Source: Rhodocyclaceae bacterium UBA1310
GTDB lineage: Bacteria > Pseudomonadota > Gammaproteobacteria > Burkholderiales > Rhodocyclaceae
Reading direction: 5' to 3'
NCBI GenBank assembly: GCA_002307175.1
Contig: DBTS01000139.1
Coordinates: 21,308-36,260 of the forward strand
DNA length: 14,953 nt
Shown: piece after piece, positions 1 through 5,794 of the stretch
Position numbering within the stretch: the stretch's first letter is position 1
Layout: the number at the start of each line of letters is the position of its first letter
The notes under the pieces: generated by a model
What the model was told of the DNA's origin: nothing
The model's input: the letters and a program-made list of their open reading frames with translations, nothing else
The model's database searches: none
Program-made: the position numbers and the translations under genes

Positions 1-1042
1 TGATGAACTGGAACTTGTAGCCCATGGCGCCGAGTTCATGCTGGAAGCGTTCAATGGTCTTGTCGTCCAGGTTCTTCTTCCAGTTGAAGGAGGGCGAGCA
101 GTTGTAGGCCAGCATCTTTCCCGGGAACTGTTTGTGGATGGCTTCGGCGAATGCTTTGGCATAGGCGAGATCGGGCTTGCCGGTTTCGCACCAGACCAGA
201 TCCGCCCAGGGAGCATAGGCCAGGCCGCGCGAAATGGCCTGCTCGATGCCCGGTTTGGTGCGATAGAACCCTTCCAGCGTGCGTTCGCCGGTGCAGAAGG
301 CTTTGTCATTGGGGTCGACATCGGAGGTCAGCAGGTCAGCGGCTTCTGCATCGGTGCGTGCCACGAGGATCGTCGGCACGCCCAGAACGTCGGCTGCCAG
401 CCGTGCTGCAGTGAGCTTGGCAACGGCTTCACGGGTAGGCACGAGTACCTTGCCACCCATGTGGCCGCATTTCTTTACCGAGGCGAGCTGGTCTTCAAAG
501 TGAACGCCAGCAGCGCCTGCCTCAATCATGGCCTTCATGAGTTCGAATGCATTGAGCACACCGCCAAAACCGGCTTCCGCATCGGCGACGATGGGGGCAA
601 AGAAGTCCACCCAGCCTGAGTCACCGGGGTTTTTGCCTTCTGACCATTGGATCTGGTCAGCCCGGGTGAAAGTGTTGTTGATGCGACGCACGACGGCAGG
701 CACCGAATCCGCGGGGTAGAGCGACTGATCGGGATACATCTGTCCGGCCAGATTGGCATCCCCGGCAACCTGCCAACCGGAGAGGTAGATTGCCTTAAGC
801 CCGGCCTTGACCTGCTGCATGGCCTGATTGCCGGTCAGTGCGCCGAGCGCATTGATAAAGGGGTCGCCAGTCAGCGATTGCCAGAGTTTTTCGGCACCCC
901 GGCGGGCGAGTGAGTACTCGACGGGGAGGGAACCGCGCAGATTGACGACGTCAGTGGCGCTGTATCCCCTGCGGATACCTTTCCAGCGCGGGTTGGTTTG
1001 CCAGTCCTGCTCAATTTGTTTTGCCTGTTCGCTGCGGGTCAT
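1..1042 (-). CDS. aceA: Isocitrate lyase, partial (C-terminus beyond window edge)
   Basis: This enzyme cleaves isocitrate to glyoxylate and succinate, the first step of the cytoplasmic glyoxylate bypass needed for growth on acetate or fatty acids. The visible 347 residues align along their whole length with E. coli AceA (434 aa), so about 80-90 C-terminal residues lie off the left edge. The signature KKCGH, with the catalytic cysteine, is at residues 190-194 and is followed by MGGK. The metal and substrate segments VADAEAGFGG (152-161) and HFEDQ (181-185) and the motif NCSPSFNW (314-321) are also intact. The ATG at 1042 is preceded by AGGAGA (complement of 1049-1054) at a good distance, and the N-terminus starts as E. 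coli AceA does. The gene is separated by about 140 bp from the next minus-strand gene and probably has its own promoter. Family identification is very secure. Confidence 0.97.
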   Translation of the reverse strand, partial: MTRSEQAKQIEQDWQTNPRWKGIRRGYSATDVVNLRGSLPVEYSLARRGAEKLWQSLTGDPFINALGALTGNQAMQQVKAGLKAIYLSGWQVAGDANLAGQMYPDQSLYPADSVPAVVRRINNTFTRADQIQWSEGKNPGDSGWVDFFAPIVADAEAGFGGVLNAFELMKAMIEAGAAGVHFEDQLASVKKCGHMGGKVLVPTREAVAKLTAARLAADVLGVPTILVARTDAEAADLLTSDVDPNDKAFCTGERTLEGFYRTKPGIEQAISRGLAYAPWADLVWCETGKPDLAYAKAFAEAIHKQFPGKMLAYNCSPSFNWKKNLDDKTIERFQHELGAMGYKFQFI

Positions 1043-1108
1043 GCCGATTCTCCTGTGGGTGGATAAAAACCGGCCAGATTTTGGGGTTGAGTTATGGGCC
1101 GGAGATCC

Positions 1109-1114
1109 AGTATA
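1109..1114 (-). promoter_or_regulatory. Possible -10 element of the aceA promoter
   Basis: TATACT on the minus strand lies about 67 bases upstream of the aceA start. It matches the sigma-70 -10 consensus at five of six positions. No convincing -35 box lies 16-18 bases further upstream, so the promoter is either activator-dependent or miscalled. The 3-nt-loop hairpin at 1125-1139 sits where a -35 would be. Confidence 0.35.
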
Positions 1115-1120
1115 GGAATC

Positions 1121-1139
1121 AAAATGCTGCGTAGCAGCA
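1121..1139 (-). terminator. Weak intrinsic terminator candidate after the YbjN / membrane-protein pair
   Basis: On the minus strand, TGCTGC-TAC-GCAGCA forms a 6-bp stem with a 3-nt loop, followed directly by TTTTG. It lies about 45 bases after the stop of the membrane protein gene and just upstream of the aceA -10 candidate. The stem is short and the T-run has only four bases, so termination may be partial and read-through into aceA is possible. Confidence 0.4.
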
Positions 1140-1184
1140 ATTCTGCCCTAAGGGTTTTCAGCAGGGATTCGAAAGGAAAAAGAC

Positions 1185-1607
1185 TCAGCGGCGAGAAAAC
1201 CATGCCGCATCGCGGCTGAAGAACAGCAGATAGCAGGCGAGGAGTTCAACGCTCATGCTGGCGGCGTTCCAAAGGGCGGCCATGGGGGTGTCGGCTTGCA
1301 GGCGGGGGAAATCCTTGACGAGCAGAACCCAGCCAAACATCAGAAACACCAGAAGCGCCCAGCGTGCCCAGTTGCGCCGTGTATAAGTCAGATAAATCAG
1401 CAGGGCGTAAAGTGCCAGTTCTACCGAGGTGAAGCTCAGGCTGAACGCCAGGGCAATGGATTCAGGCACGCTGCTGTCCGGGCTGGTCCACCAGCGGCCA
1501 CTGATGGAGGGGGCCAGGGTGACTATGCCAAGCCCCATCGAGAGCAGCAAAAGTCTGCAGGCCCGGGCGATGGCGGGCGGAGTTTGTGTGCCAGGGCCGG
1601 GGATCAT
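1185..1607 (-). CDS. Small four-helix inner-membrane protein, family not recognised
   Basis: A 140-residue protein of unknown function. Hydrophobic segments at about residues 16-36, 52-74, 82-98 and 112-130 predict four transmembrane helices. They are separated by a basic loop, TRRNWAR (76-82), and the chain ends in SRR. Two helices contain acidic residues, the SVELALY and SVELLACY segments (near 61-67 and 119-126); this repeated S-V-E-L pattern hints at an internal duplication of a two-helix unit. The gene follows the YbjN-domain gene by only 18 bp and has no obvious promoter of its own, so the two are probably co-transcribed. The chosen ATG at 1607 has only a weak upstream AGG; the next in-frame ATG would delete most of helix 1. 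I do not recognise the family and give no function. Confidence 0.8.
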   Translation of the reverse strand: MIPGPGTQTPPAIARACRLLLLSMGLGIVTLAPSISGRWWTSPDSSVPESIALAFSLSFTSVELALYALLIYLTYTRRNWARWALLVFLMFGWVLLVKDFPRLQADTPMAALWNAASMSVELLACYLLFFSRDAAWFSRR

Positions 1608-1625
1608 GCCTGGGCGTGGTGAGGG

Positions 1626-2084
1626 TCAGTTGTTGAGCACATCGTGCTTGAAAGAACGCAGTACCTTGCGCCAGTAGTCGAAGGTGTCTTCCAGATTCTT
1701 GCGGCTCACACCGTAATCGAGATTCACGTCCAGTTCCAGCATGGGGTCGTTGGCGCTATCCAGGTAGGCCTTGCCGAAACGCTTGTCGCGATTCCATCGG
1801 TTGACCTCTTGCAGGGTCGCCTTGGTATCGGTCCATCCGGCCTGGAACTCAATGTTGTCGCAATGCACATGATTGGTGCAGCCGAAGAACAGGATCTGAT
1901 AGGCCGAGCCTTCAAGGTTGCCGGTAATCTTGGGGTCACCATCACGATCCTTGTCGAGTTTGGCATCCCCCAAACCCTGTGCGATCTGCAGAATGGCCTG
2001 TGGGTTGCTGGCAAATACCAGCGTCTGGCTGTGGGCGTTGAAAGCAAAGGAAAGCAGGCCAAGCGTAATCAGCAATTTTTTCAT
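1626..2084 (-). CDS. Secreted YbjN-domain protein
   Basis: A 152-residue protein with a clear signal peptide: MKK, a hydrophobic core, and predicted cleavage after AHS at residue 19. The mature part resembles the YbjN family: an N-terminal segment with DRDGDPKI near residues 46-53, a central strand QILFFGC, the element VNRWNRDKRFGKAYLD, and a final helix with DYWRKVL. YbjN relatives share the fold of type III secretion chaperones, and E. coli YbjN is linked to stress and motility phenotypes, but no biochemical activity is established. This version is exported and has a Cys pair (FGCTNHVHC) that could form a disulfide in the periplasm. The ATG at 2084 is preferred over longer readings because GAGG lies 6 nt upstream and the signal peptide begins there. 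It leads a probable two-gene unit with the downstream membrane protein. Confidence 0.88.
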   Translation of the reverse strand: MKKLLITLGLLSFAFNAHSQTLVFASNPQAILQIAQGLGDAKLDKDRDGDPKITGNLEGSAYQILFFGCTNHVHCDNIEFQAGWTDTKATLQEVNRWNRDKRFGKAYLDSANDPMLELDVNLDYGVSRKNLEDTFDYWRKVLRSFKHDVLNN

Positions 2085-2110
2085 TATTGTCCTCGCGAGC
2101 GCGAAATGAA

Positions 2111-2145
2111 ACGGGCTACTAGCCGGCATCGGCGGAGTAGCCCGT
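2111..2145 (-). terminator. clpA-proximal stem-loop, probable terminator
   Basis: ACGGGCTACT (2111-2120) and AGTAGCCCGT (2136-2145) are perfect 10-bp inverted repeats with a 15-nt loop. On the minus strand the stem is followed by TTCATTTC, a moderate T-rich tract. It lies about 75 bases beyond the clpA stop codon and just upstream of the ybjN-type gene, so it most likely ends the clpS-clpA transcript. Confidence 0.6.
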
Positions 2146-2154
2146 CTATCTTCA

Positions 2155-2191
2155 GGCAACCGGGGTCGATCAAAGCATGCCCCGGGTTGCC
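2155..2191 (-). terminator. Second stem-loop directly after clpA
   Basis: GGCAACCGGGG (2155-2165) pairs with CCCCGGGTTGCC (2180-2191), giving an 11-bp stem with one bulged base and a 14-nt loop. It begins 28 bases after the clpA stop on the minus strand. No T-run follows, so it is probably a 3'-end stabilising or accessory hairpin rather than a full terminator by itself. Confidence 0.45.
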
Positions 2192-2218
2192 GAGTCAATA
2201 TGCGCTTGCTGCAATTGC

Positions 2219-4504
2219 TTAGACGTGTGCTTCTTCCTCTTCGAATTGCAACACCACCTTGCCTTCGGCATCCACATCGATCGTGACCTTGCCACCATGC
2301 GCCAGACGGCCAAAGAGCAGTTCGTCGGCAAGGGCCGAACGGATCGTGTCCTGAATCAGGCGGGCCATCGGACGGGCGCCCATGAGCGGATCGAAGCCCT
2401 TGTTTCCCAGCCAAGCCTTGAGCCCCTCGGTGAATGTGGCTTCGACTTTCTTCTCCTGCAGCTGTCCTTCGAGCTGCATGAGGAACTTGTCGACCACACG
2501 CATGATGACTTCGCGATCCAGCGGCTTGAAGGAGATGATCGCATCCAGGCGATTGCGGAATTCCGGTGTAAACAGTCGCTTGATCTCAACCATTTCATCC
2601 CCGGCTTCACGCGAGGCGGTAAAGCCCATCGTGCTTTTCTGGATGGTTTCCTGGCCGGCGTTGGTGGTCATGATCAGGATCACGTTACGCAGATCCGCTT
2701 CGCGCCCGTTGTTGTCGGTCAGCTTGCCGTGGTCCATCACCTGCAACAGGATGTTGTAGATGTCCGGATGGGCTTTTTCGATTTCATCAAGGAGCAGCAC
2801 GCAATGTGGCTTTTTGTTGACCGCCTCGGTCAGCAACCCACCCTGGTCGAAGCCGACATATCCTGGCGGGGCACCAATCAGGCGGCTCACGGCATGGCGT
2901 TCCATGTACTCGCTCATGTCGAAGCGCACCAGCTCGATACCCAGCGTGTAGGCCAGCTGGCGAGCCACTTCTGTCTTGCCGACGCCGGTGGGGCCGGAGA
3001 AGAGGAAGCCACCGATAGGCTTGGACGGATTGCCCAGACCGGAGCGGCTCATCTTGATGGCACGCGCCAGCGCTTCAATGGCCGGGTCCTGACCGAAGAC
3101 CATGTTCTTCAGGTCACGGTCGAGATTGGCGAGCGCGGCACGATCATCATTGGAAACCGTGCGCGGGGGAATGCGTGCGATACGTGCCACGATTTCCTCG
3201 ATCTCGGTTTTGCCGATGGTTTTCTTCTGCCGGCTCTTGGGCAAAATGCGCTGGGCAGCACCGGCTTCATCAATCACGTCGATGGCCTTGTCTGGCAGAT
3301 GCCGGTCATTGATGTAGCGGGCCGACAGCTCCGCTGCGCTGGTGATGGCGGCAGACGAATATTTGATGCCGTGATGTTCCTCGAAGCGGCTCTTGAGCCC
3401 CTTGAGGATCTCAATGGTTTCCGGCACGGAAGGCTCGGAGACATCCACCTTCTGGAAACGCCGTGCGAGGGCGTGATCCTTTTCGAAAATCGTACGGAAT
3501 TCGGTGTAGGTGGTCGCACCAATGCACTTCAGCTGGCCCGAAGAGAGTGCTGGCTTGAGCAGGTTGGAGGCGTCCAGGGTTCCGCCAGAGGCCGCACCCG
3601 CACCAATCAGGGTGTGGATCTCATCGATGAACAGGATCGCATTCTGGTTTTCCACCAGTTGCTTGAGTACGGCCTTGAGGCGCTGTTCAAAGTCGCCGCG
3701 GTATTTCGTACCGGCCAGCAGTGCCCCCATGTCGAGCGAGTACACCTGCGCCTCGGCAAGAATTTCCGGCACCCGGCCTTCCACGATGTAGCGGGCCAAG
3801 CCTTCAGCGATAGCCGTCTTGCCCACGCCGGCTTCACCAACCAGCAGCGGGTTGTTCTTGCGGCGGCGGCACAGGGTCTGGATGACGCGTTCGATTTCCT
3901 TGCTGCGGCCGATCAGGGGATCGATCTTGCCGACCAGAGCCTGCTGGTTGAGGTTCTGCGTGTAGCTCTCCAGCGCACCACCAGGGCCGGCGGATTCACC
4001 TTCGCCACCTTCGCCTTCGCTGTTGTTCTCAGCGGGCTTCTTTTCCGGGGCCCCCGGAGTGGCTGGGCCGCCTGCTTTGGTGACGCCATGCGAAATGAAG
4101 TTCACCACGTCAAGGCGGGAAATGCCCTGACGCTGCAGGAAGAACACGGCGTGCGAATCCTTCTCGCCAAAGATCGCGACGAGAACGTTGGCGCCATTGA
4201 CTTCCTTTTTGCCGGAGGATTGCACATGCAGGATGGCACGCTGGATCACGCGTTGAAAACCCAGGGTGGGCTGGGTATCGATTTCTTCCTCACCGGAGAT
4301 GATGGGAGTGTGCTCGGCGATGAAATTGGTCAGTTCGCGACGCAATTCTTCAACATTCGCAGCGCACGCACGCAAAACCTCGGCAGCAGAAGGGTTGTCC
4401 AGCAGGGCCAGCAGCAGGTGCTCCACGGTGATGAATTCGTGACGCTTCTGGCGAGCTTCAACGAAAGCCATGTGCAAGCTTACTTCGAGTTCCTGGGCGA
4501 TCAT
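2219..4504 (-). CDS. clpA: ATP-dependent Clp protease ATP-binding subunit ClpA
   Basis: ClpA is a hexameric AAA+ unfoldase that feeds substrates, including N-degron proteins delivered by ClpS, into the ClpP peptidase. At 761 aa it matches E. coli ClpA (758 aa). The N-domain (about 1-142) opens like E. coli ClpA, with QELEVSL and RHEFITVEHLLLALL. The D1 module has Walker A GEAGVGKT (223-230) and Walker B ILFIDEIH (290-297). The D2 module has Walker A GPTGVGKT (504-511) and Walker B VLLLDEIEK (569-577). The ClpP-docking loop reads MGF (626-628) where E. coli has IGL. The N-D1 linker (about 143-178) is unusually rich in Gly, Glu and Pro. The start ATG abuts the clpS stop, and GGAGGA inside the clpS 3' end serves as the ribosome site. 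No clpP is present in the window. Confidence 0.98.
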   Translation of the reverse strand: MIAQELEVSLHMAFVEARQKRHEFITVEHLLLALLDNPSAAEVLRACAANVEELRRELTNFIAEHTPIISGEEEIDTQPTLGFQRVIQRAILHVQSSGKKEVNGANVLVAIFGEKDSHAVFFLQRQGISRLDVVNFISHGVTKAGGPATPGAPEKKPAENNSEGEGGEGESAGPGGALESYTQNLNQQALVGKIDPLIGRSKEIERVIQTLCRRRKNNPLLVGEAGVGKTAIAEGLARYIVEGRVPEILAEAQVYSLDMGALLAGTKYRGDFEQRLKAVLKQLVENQNAILFIDEIHTLIGAGAASGGTLDASNLLKPALSSGQLKCIGATTYTEFRTIFEKDHALARRFQKVDVSEPSVPETIEILKGLKSRFEEHHGIKYSSAAITSAAELSARYINDRHLPDKAIDVIDEAGAAQRILPKSRQKKTIGKTEIEEIVARIARIPPRTVSNDDRAALANLDRDLKNMVFGQDPAIEALARAIKMSRSGLGNPSKPIGGFLFSGPTGVGKTEVARQLAYTLGIELVRFDMSEYMERHAVSRLIGAPPGYVGFDQGGLLTEAVNKKPHCVLLLDEIEKAHPDIYNILLQVMDHGKLTDNNGREADLRNVILIMTTNAGQETIQKSTMGFTASREAGDEMVEIKRLFTPEFRNRLDAIISFKPLDREVIMRVVDKFLMQLEGQLQEKKVEATFTEGLKAWLGNKGFDPLMGARPMARLIQDTIRSALADELLFGRLAHGGKVTIDVDAEGKVVLQFEEEEAHV

Positions 4505-4822
4505 TTATGCTTCCTCCATCACGCACGCCAGCGGGTGCTGGTGTTGTCGCGCAAAACCTGAAACCTGTTCCACCTTGGTGGCAGCCACATCACGCGGGTA
4601 AATCCCGCACAGGCCTTTGCCATCGTGGTGTACAGCCAGCATTACCCGCGTCGCCCTTTCGCGATCCATCCCGAAAAAGCGCTGCAGTACGCTGACGACG
4701 AAATCCATAGGAGTGTAATCGTCGTTCAGCAGTAAAACTTTGAACATTGGTGGCGGCTGCACCTGGGTGCGTTCTGCGGCCAATATTCCTTCCTGTTGTT
4801 TTCGGCTTGCCATGGTCCCCAT
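4505..4822 (-). CDS. clpS: ATP-dependent Clp protease adaptor ClpS
   Basis: ClpS binds proteins with destabilising N-terminal residues and hands them to the ClpA N-domain. The 105-residue reading contains the substrate-pocket motif NDDYTPMDFV (33-42), the LQRFF helix, RATRVMLAVHHDGKG (56-70) and the conserved end with HPLACVMEEA. E. coli ClpS is 106 aa. Three in-frame ATGs exist, at 4852, 4822 and 4813. The one at 4822 is chosen because GGGAG lies 8 nt upstream; 4813 (MASRK, 102 aa) is a reasonable alternative, while the 4852 extension has no family support. The TAA stop is followed immediately by the clpA ATG with no spacing, so translation of the two is likely coupled and both are made from one transcript. 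Confidence 0.95.
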   Translation of the reverse strand: MGTMASRKQQEGILAAERTQVQPPPMFKVLLLNDDYTPMDFVVSVLQRFFGMDRERATRVMLAVHHDGKGLCGIYPRDVAATKVEQVSGFARQHQHPLACVMEEA

Positions 4823-5134
4823 TCTAATGACTCCCGACCATACATCAAGCACCGGTCTACCTGGATAGTTCGGGCCAGTTCCGGCGATTGCAAGGCCCGC
4901 CCCGATAGAAATGTCAAAACGGGCAGTCGGTTTAGCGGACTTTCAACCCCCTTACTTTACCTCTAGCAATCCACATGCCCACTGCCCAGTTGACACACTC
5001 TTTTGCGGAAGGTTCGGCGGAACGCCGGGATTTCCATGCTCTGCAGAAAGAACTGACAGGCAGGTGGCAGTCGGAACTGACAATACGGGCTGCCTGCTTT
5101 GTCGCATTCTTGTCAATCAGGGACTTTCAGTCAC

Positions 5135-5163
5135 TTGACGTTCCGATTGTCATGGCGTAAAAG
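5135..5163 (+). promoter_or_regulatory. Predicted cspA sigma-70 promoter
   Basis: TTGACG (5135-5140, five of six to the -35 consensus) and TAAAAG (5158-5163, four of six to -10) are separated by exactly 17 bases. Transcription from about 5170 would give a leader of about 120 nt before the cspA ATG. Long structured leaders are typical of cold-shock mRNAs. ATTGTCA lies inside the spacer. Confidence 0.55.
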
Positions 5164-5231
5164 CCCACTGTGCTCCGTTGTGGTGCGCCAAGCAACATGA
5201 CATTGGCAGCATTGCCGCCAAAAGAAGCACA

Positions 5232-5245
5232 CCCGCACATGCGGG
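5232..5245 (+). other. Hairpin in the cspA leader
   Basis: CCCGC-ACAT-GCGGG is a perfect 5-bp GC-rich stem with a tetraloop, within the predicted cspA 5' leader and about 44 bases before the start codon. Its role is not shown; cspA-type leaders are known to fold in a temperature-dependent way, and this could be one element. Confidence 0.35.
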
Positions 5246-5288
5246 ATCGATACTGACAAACCAGAGGAAGAAGGAAGAGGTAGATGGT

Positions 5289-5492
5289 ATGGCAACAGGT
5301 ACAGTGAAGTGGTTCAATGACGCCAAGGGGTTTGGTTTCATTACACCCGACGATGGTAGTGAGGATTTGTTTGCGCATTTCTCCGCTATCAACATGAACG
5401 GTTTCAAGTCGCTCAAGGAAGGCGAAAAGGTCTCGTTTGAAGTGCTGCAGGGCCCCAAGGGCAAGCAGGCTTCCAACATCCAACGCGCTTGA
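5289..5492 (+). CDS. cspA: Cold-shock / RNA-chaperone protein, CspA family
   Basis: A 67-residue single cold-shock domain protein that binds single-stranded nucleic acid and melts RNA secondary structure. The RNP1-type motif KGFGFI (13-18) and RNP2-type motif DLFAHF (26-31) are intact, and the chain starts MATGTVKWFN as the family does. The ATG at 5289 is preceded by a purine-rich GGAAGAGG region. An out-of-frame ATG at 5284 overlaps the leader and is ignored. The gene is monocistronic, with its own promoter and a strong terminator beginning about 38 bases after the stop. Whether it is induced by cold or is a constitutive paralogue cannot be told from the protein, so the symbol stands for the family. 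It lies divergent from clpS-clpA. Confidence 0.95.
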   Translation: MATGTVKWFNDAKGFGFITPDDGSEDLFAHFSAINMNGFKSLKEGEKVSFEVLQGPKGKQASNIQRA

Positions 5493-5529
5493 TCAGGTGC
5501 AGCCTGCGGATAGCAGGCTTGCCACGCGA

Positions 5530-5556
5530 AGGCCCGTCGAAGACGGGCCTTTTTTT
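5530..5556 (+). terminator. Strong intrinsic terminator of cspA
   Basis: AGGCCCGTC (5530-5538), loop GAA, and GACGGGCCT (5542-5550) form a perfect 9-bp GC-rich stem running into seven T residues (5550-5556). This is a textbook Rho-independent terminator 38 bases after the cspA stop. Confidence 0.93.
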
Positions 5557-5590
5557 GTGGCTATCGGCCGGGAAAACCTCCTGCCAGGTA

Positions 5591-5786
5591 AGAACCTGTT
5601 CATAATCCTGCGGCGGTGCCGTGATAGGGGCTCAGTGATCCGGGCTTCGTGGCCTGGGTTCATATGTGGCTCTGATCTACGCTTGCTTTGCCCGGCAAAC
5701 CGGCTCGTCCGGGCATGGAGCGGTGTTCCATGAAATCCCGGCCTTGTCCGCTGACGGCCTCTTGCTACAGATTATGAACAGGTTCT
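5591..5786. repeat. 196-bp imperfect palindrome with 17-bp terminal inverted repeats (MITE/ERIC-like or structured RNA)
   Basis: AGAACCTGTTCATAATC (5591-5607) returns as its exact reverse complement at 5770-5786. Inside, further nested pairing is visible. GGGGCTCAGTG (5627-5637) pairs with CGCTGACGGCCTC (5750-5762) with one 2-nt bulge and two G-U pairs. GGCCTGGGTTCAT (5651-5663) pairs with ATGAAATCCCGGCC (5730-5743) with one mismatch and one bulge. TGCCCGG (5689-5695) pairs with CCGGGCA (5709-5715). The whole unit can therefore fold into one long rod-like hairpin. No open frame of note lies inside and no clear flanking duplication is seen. It sits between the cspA terminator and the rluE start. 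Either a small non-autonomous mobile repeat or a stable RNA would fit; neither can be proven here. Confidence 0.75.
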
Positions 5787-5794
5787 GAAAAATC

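Larger units (their letters stand above)
4823..5288. other. 466-bp gene-free stretch: divergent clpS / cspA control region
   Basis: No convincing coding region is present; the short open frames here have no recognisable domain. The right part holds the cspA promoter and a leader of roughly 120 nt. The left part must hold the minus-strand clpS promoter, but only a weak candidate was found: TTGCAA at 4888-4893 with a poor -10 at 4865-4870. The five-base word TGACA or its complement TGTCA occurs seven times between 4991 and 5258. There are also a 7-bp inverted repeat CAGGCAG / CTGCCTG (5057-5063 and 5090-5096) and a hairpin CCCGC-ACAT-GCGGG at 5232-5245. Confidence 0.6.

Noticed and set aside
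2177..4561. A 794-codon open frame on the plus strand opposite clpA
   Set aside because: It mirrors clpA, has no recognisable domain and a His/Asp/Gln-rich composition typical of antisense frames in GC-rich genes. ClpA on the other strand is certain.
4990..4995. Perfect -35 hexamer TTGACA
   Set aside because: No -10 element lies 15-19 bases downstream, so it is counted only as one of the TGACA words.
4911..5138. Short open frames upstream of cspA (up to 75 codons)
   Set aside because: No ribosome site, no family resemblance, and they overlap the control region.
5591..5786. Assigning the palindrome as 6S RNA or as a named insertion-sequence end
   Set aside because: The rod shape is suggestive, but I see no 6S sequence signature, no transposase remnant and no target-site duplication, so no name is given.
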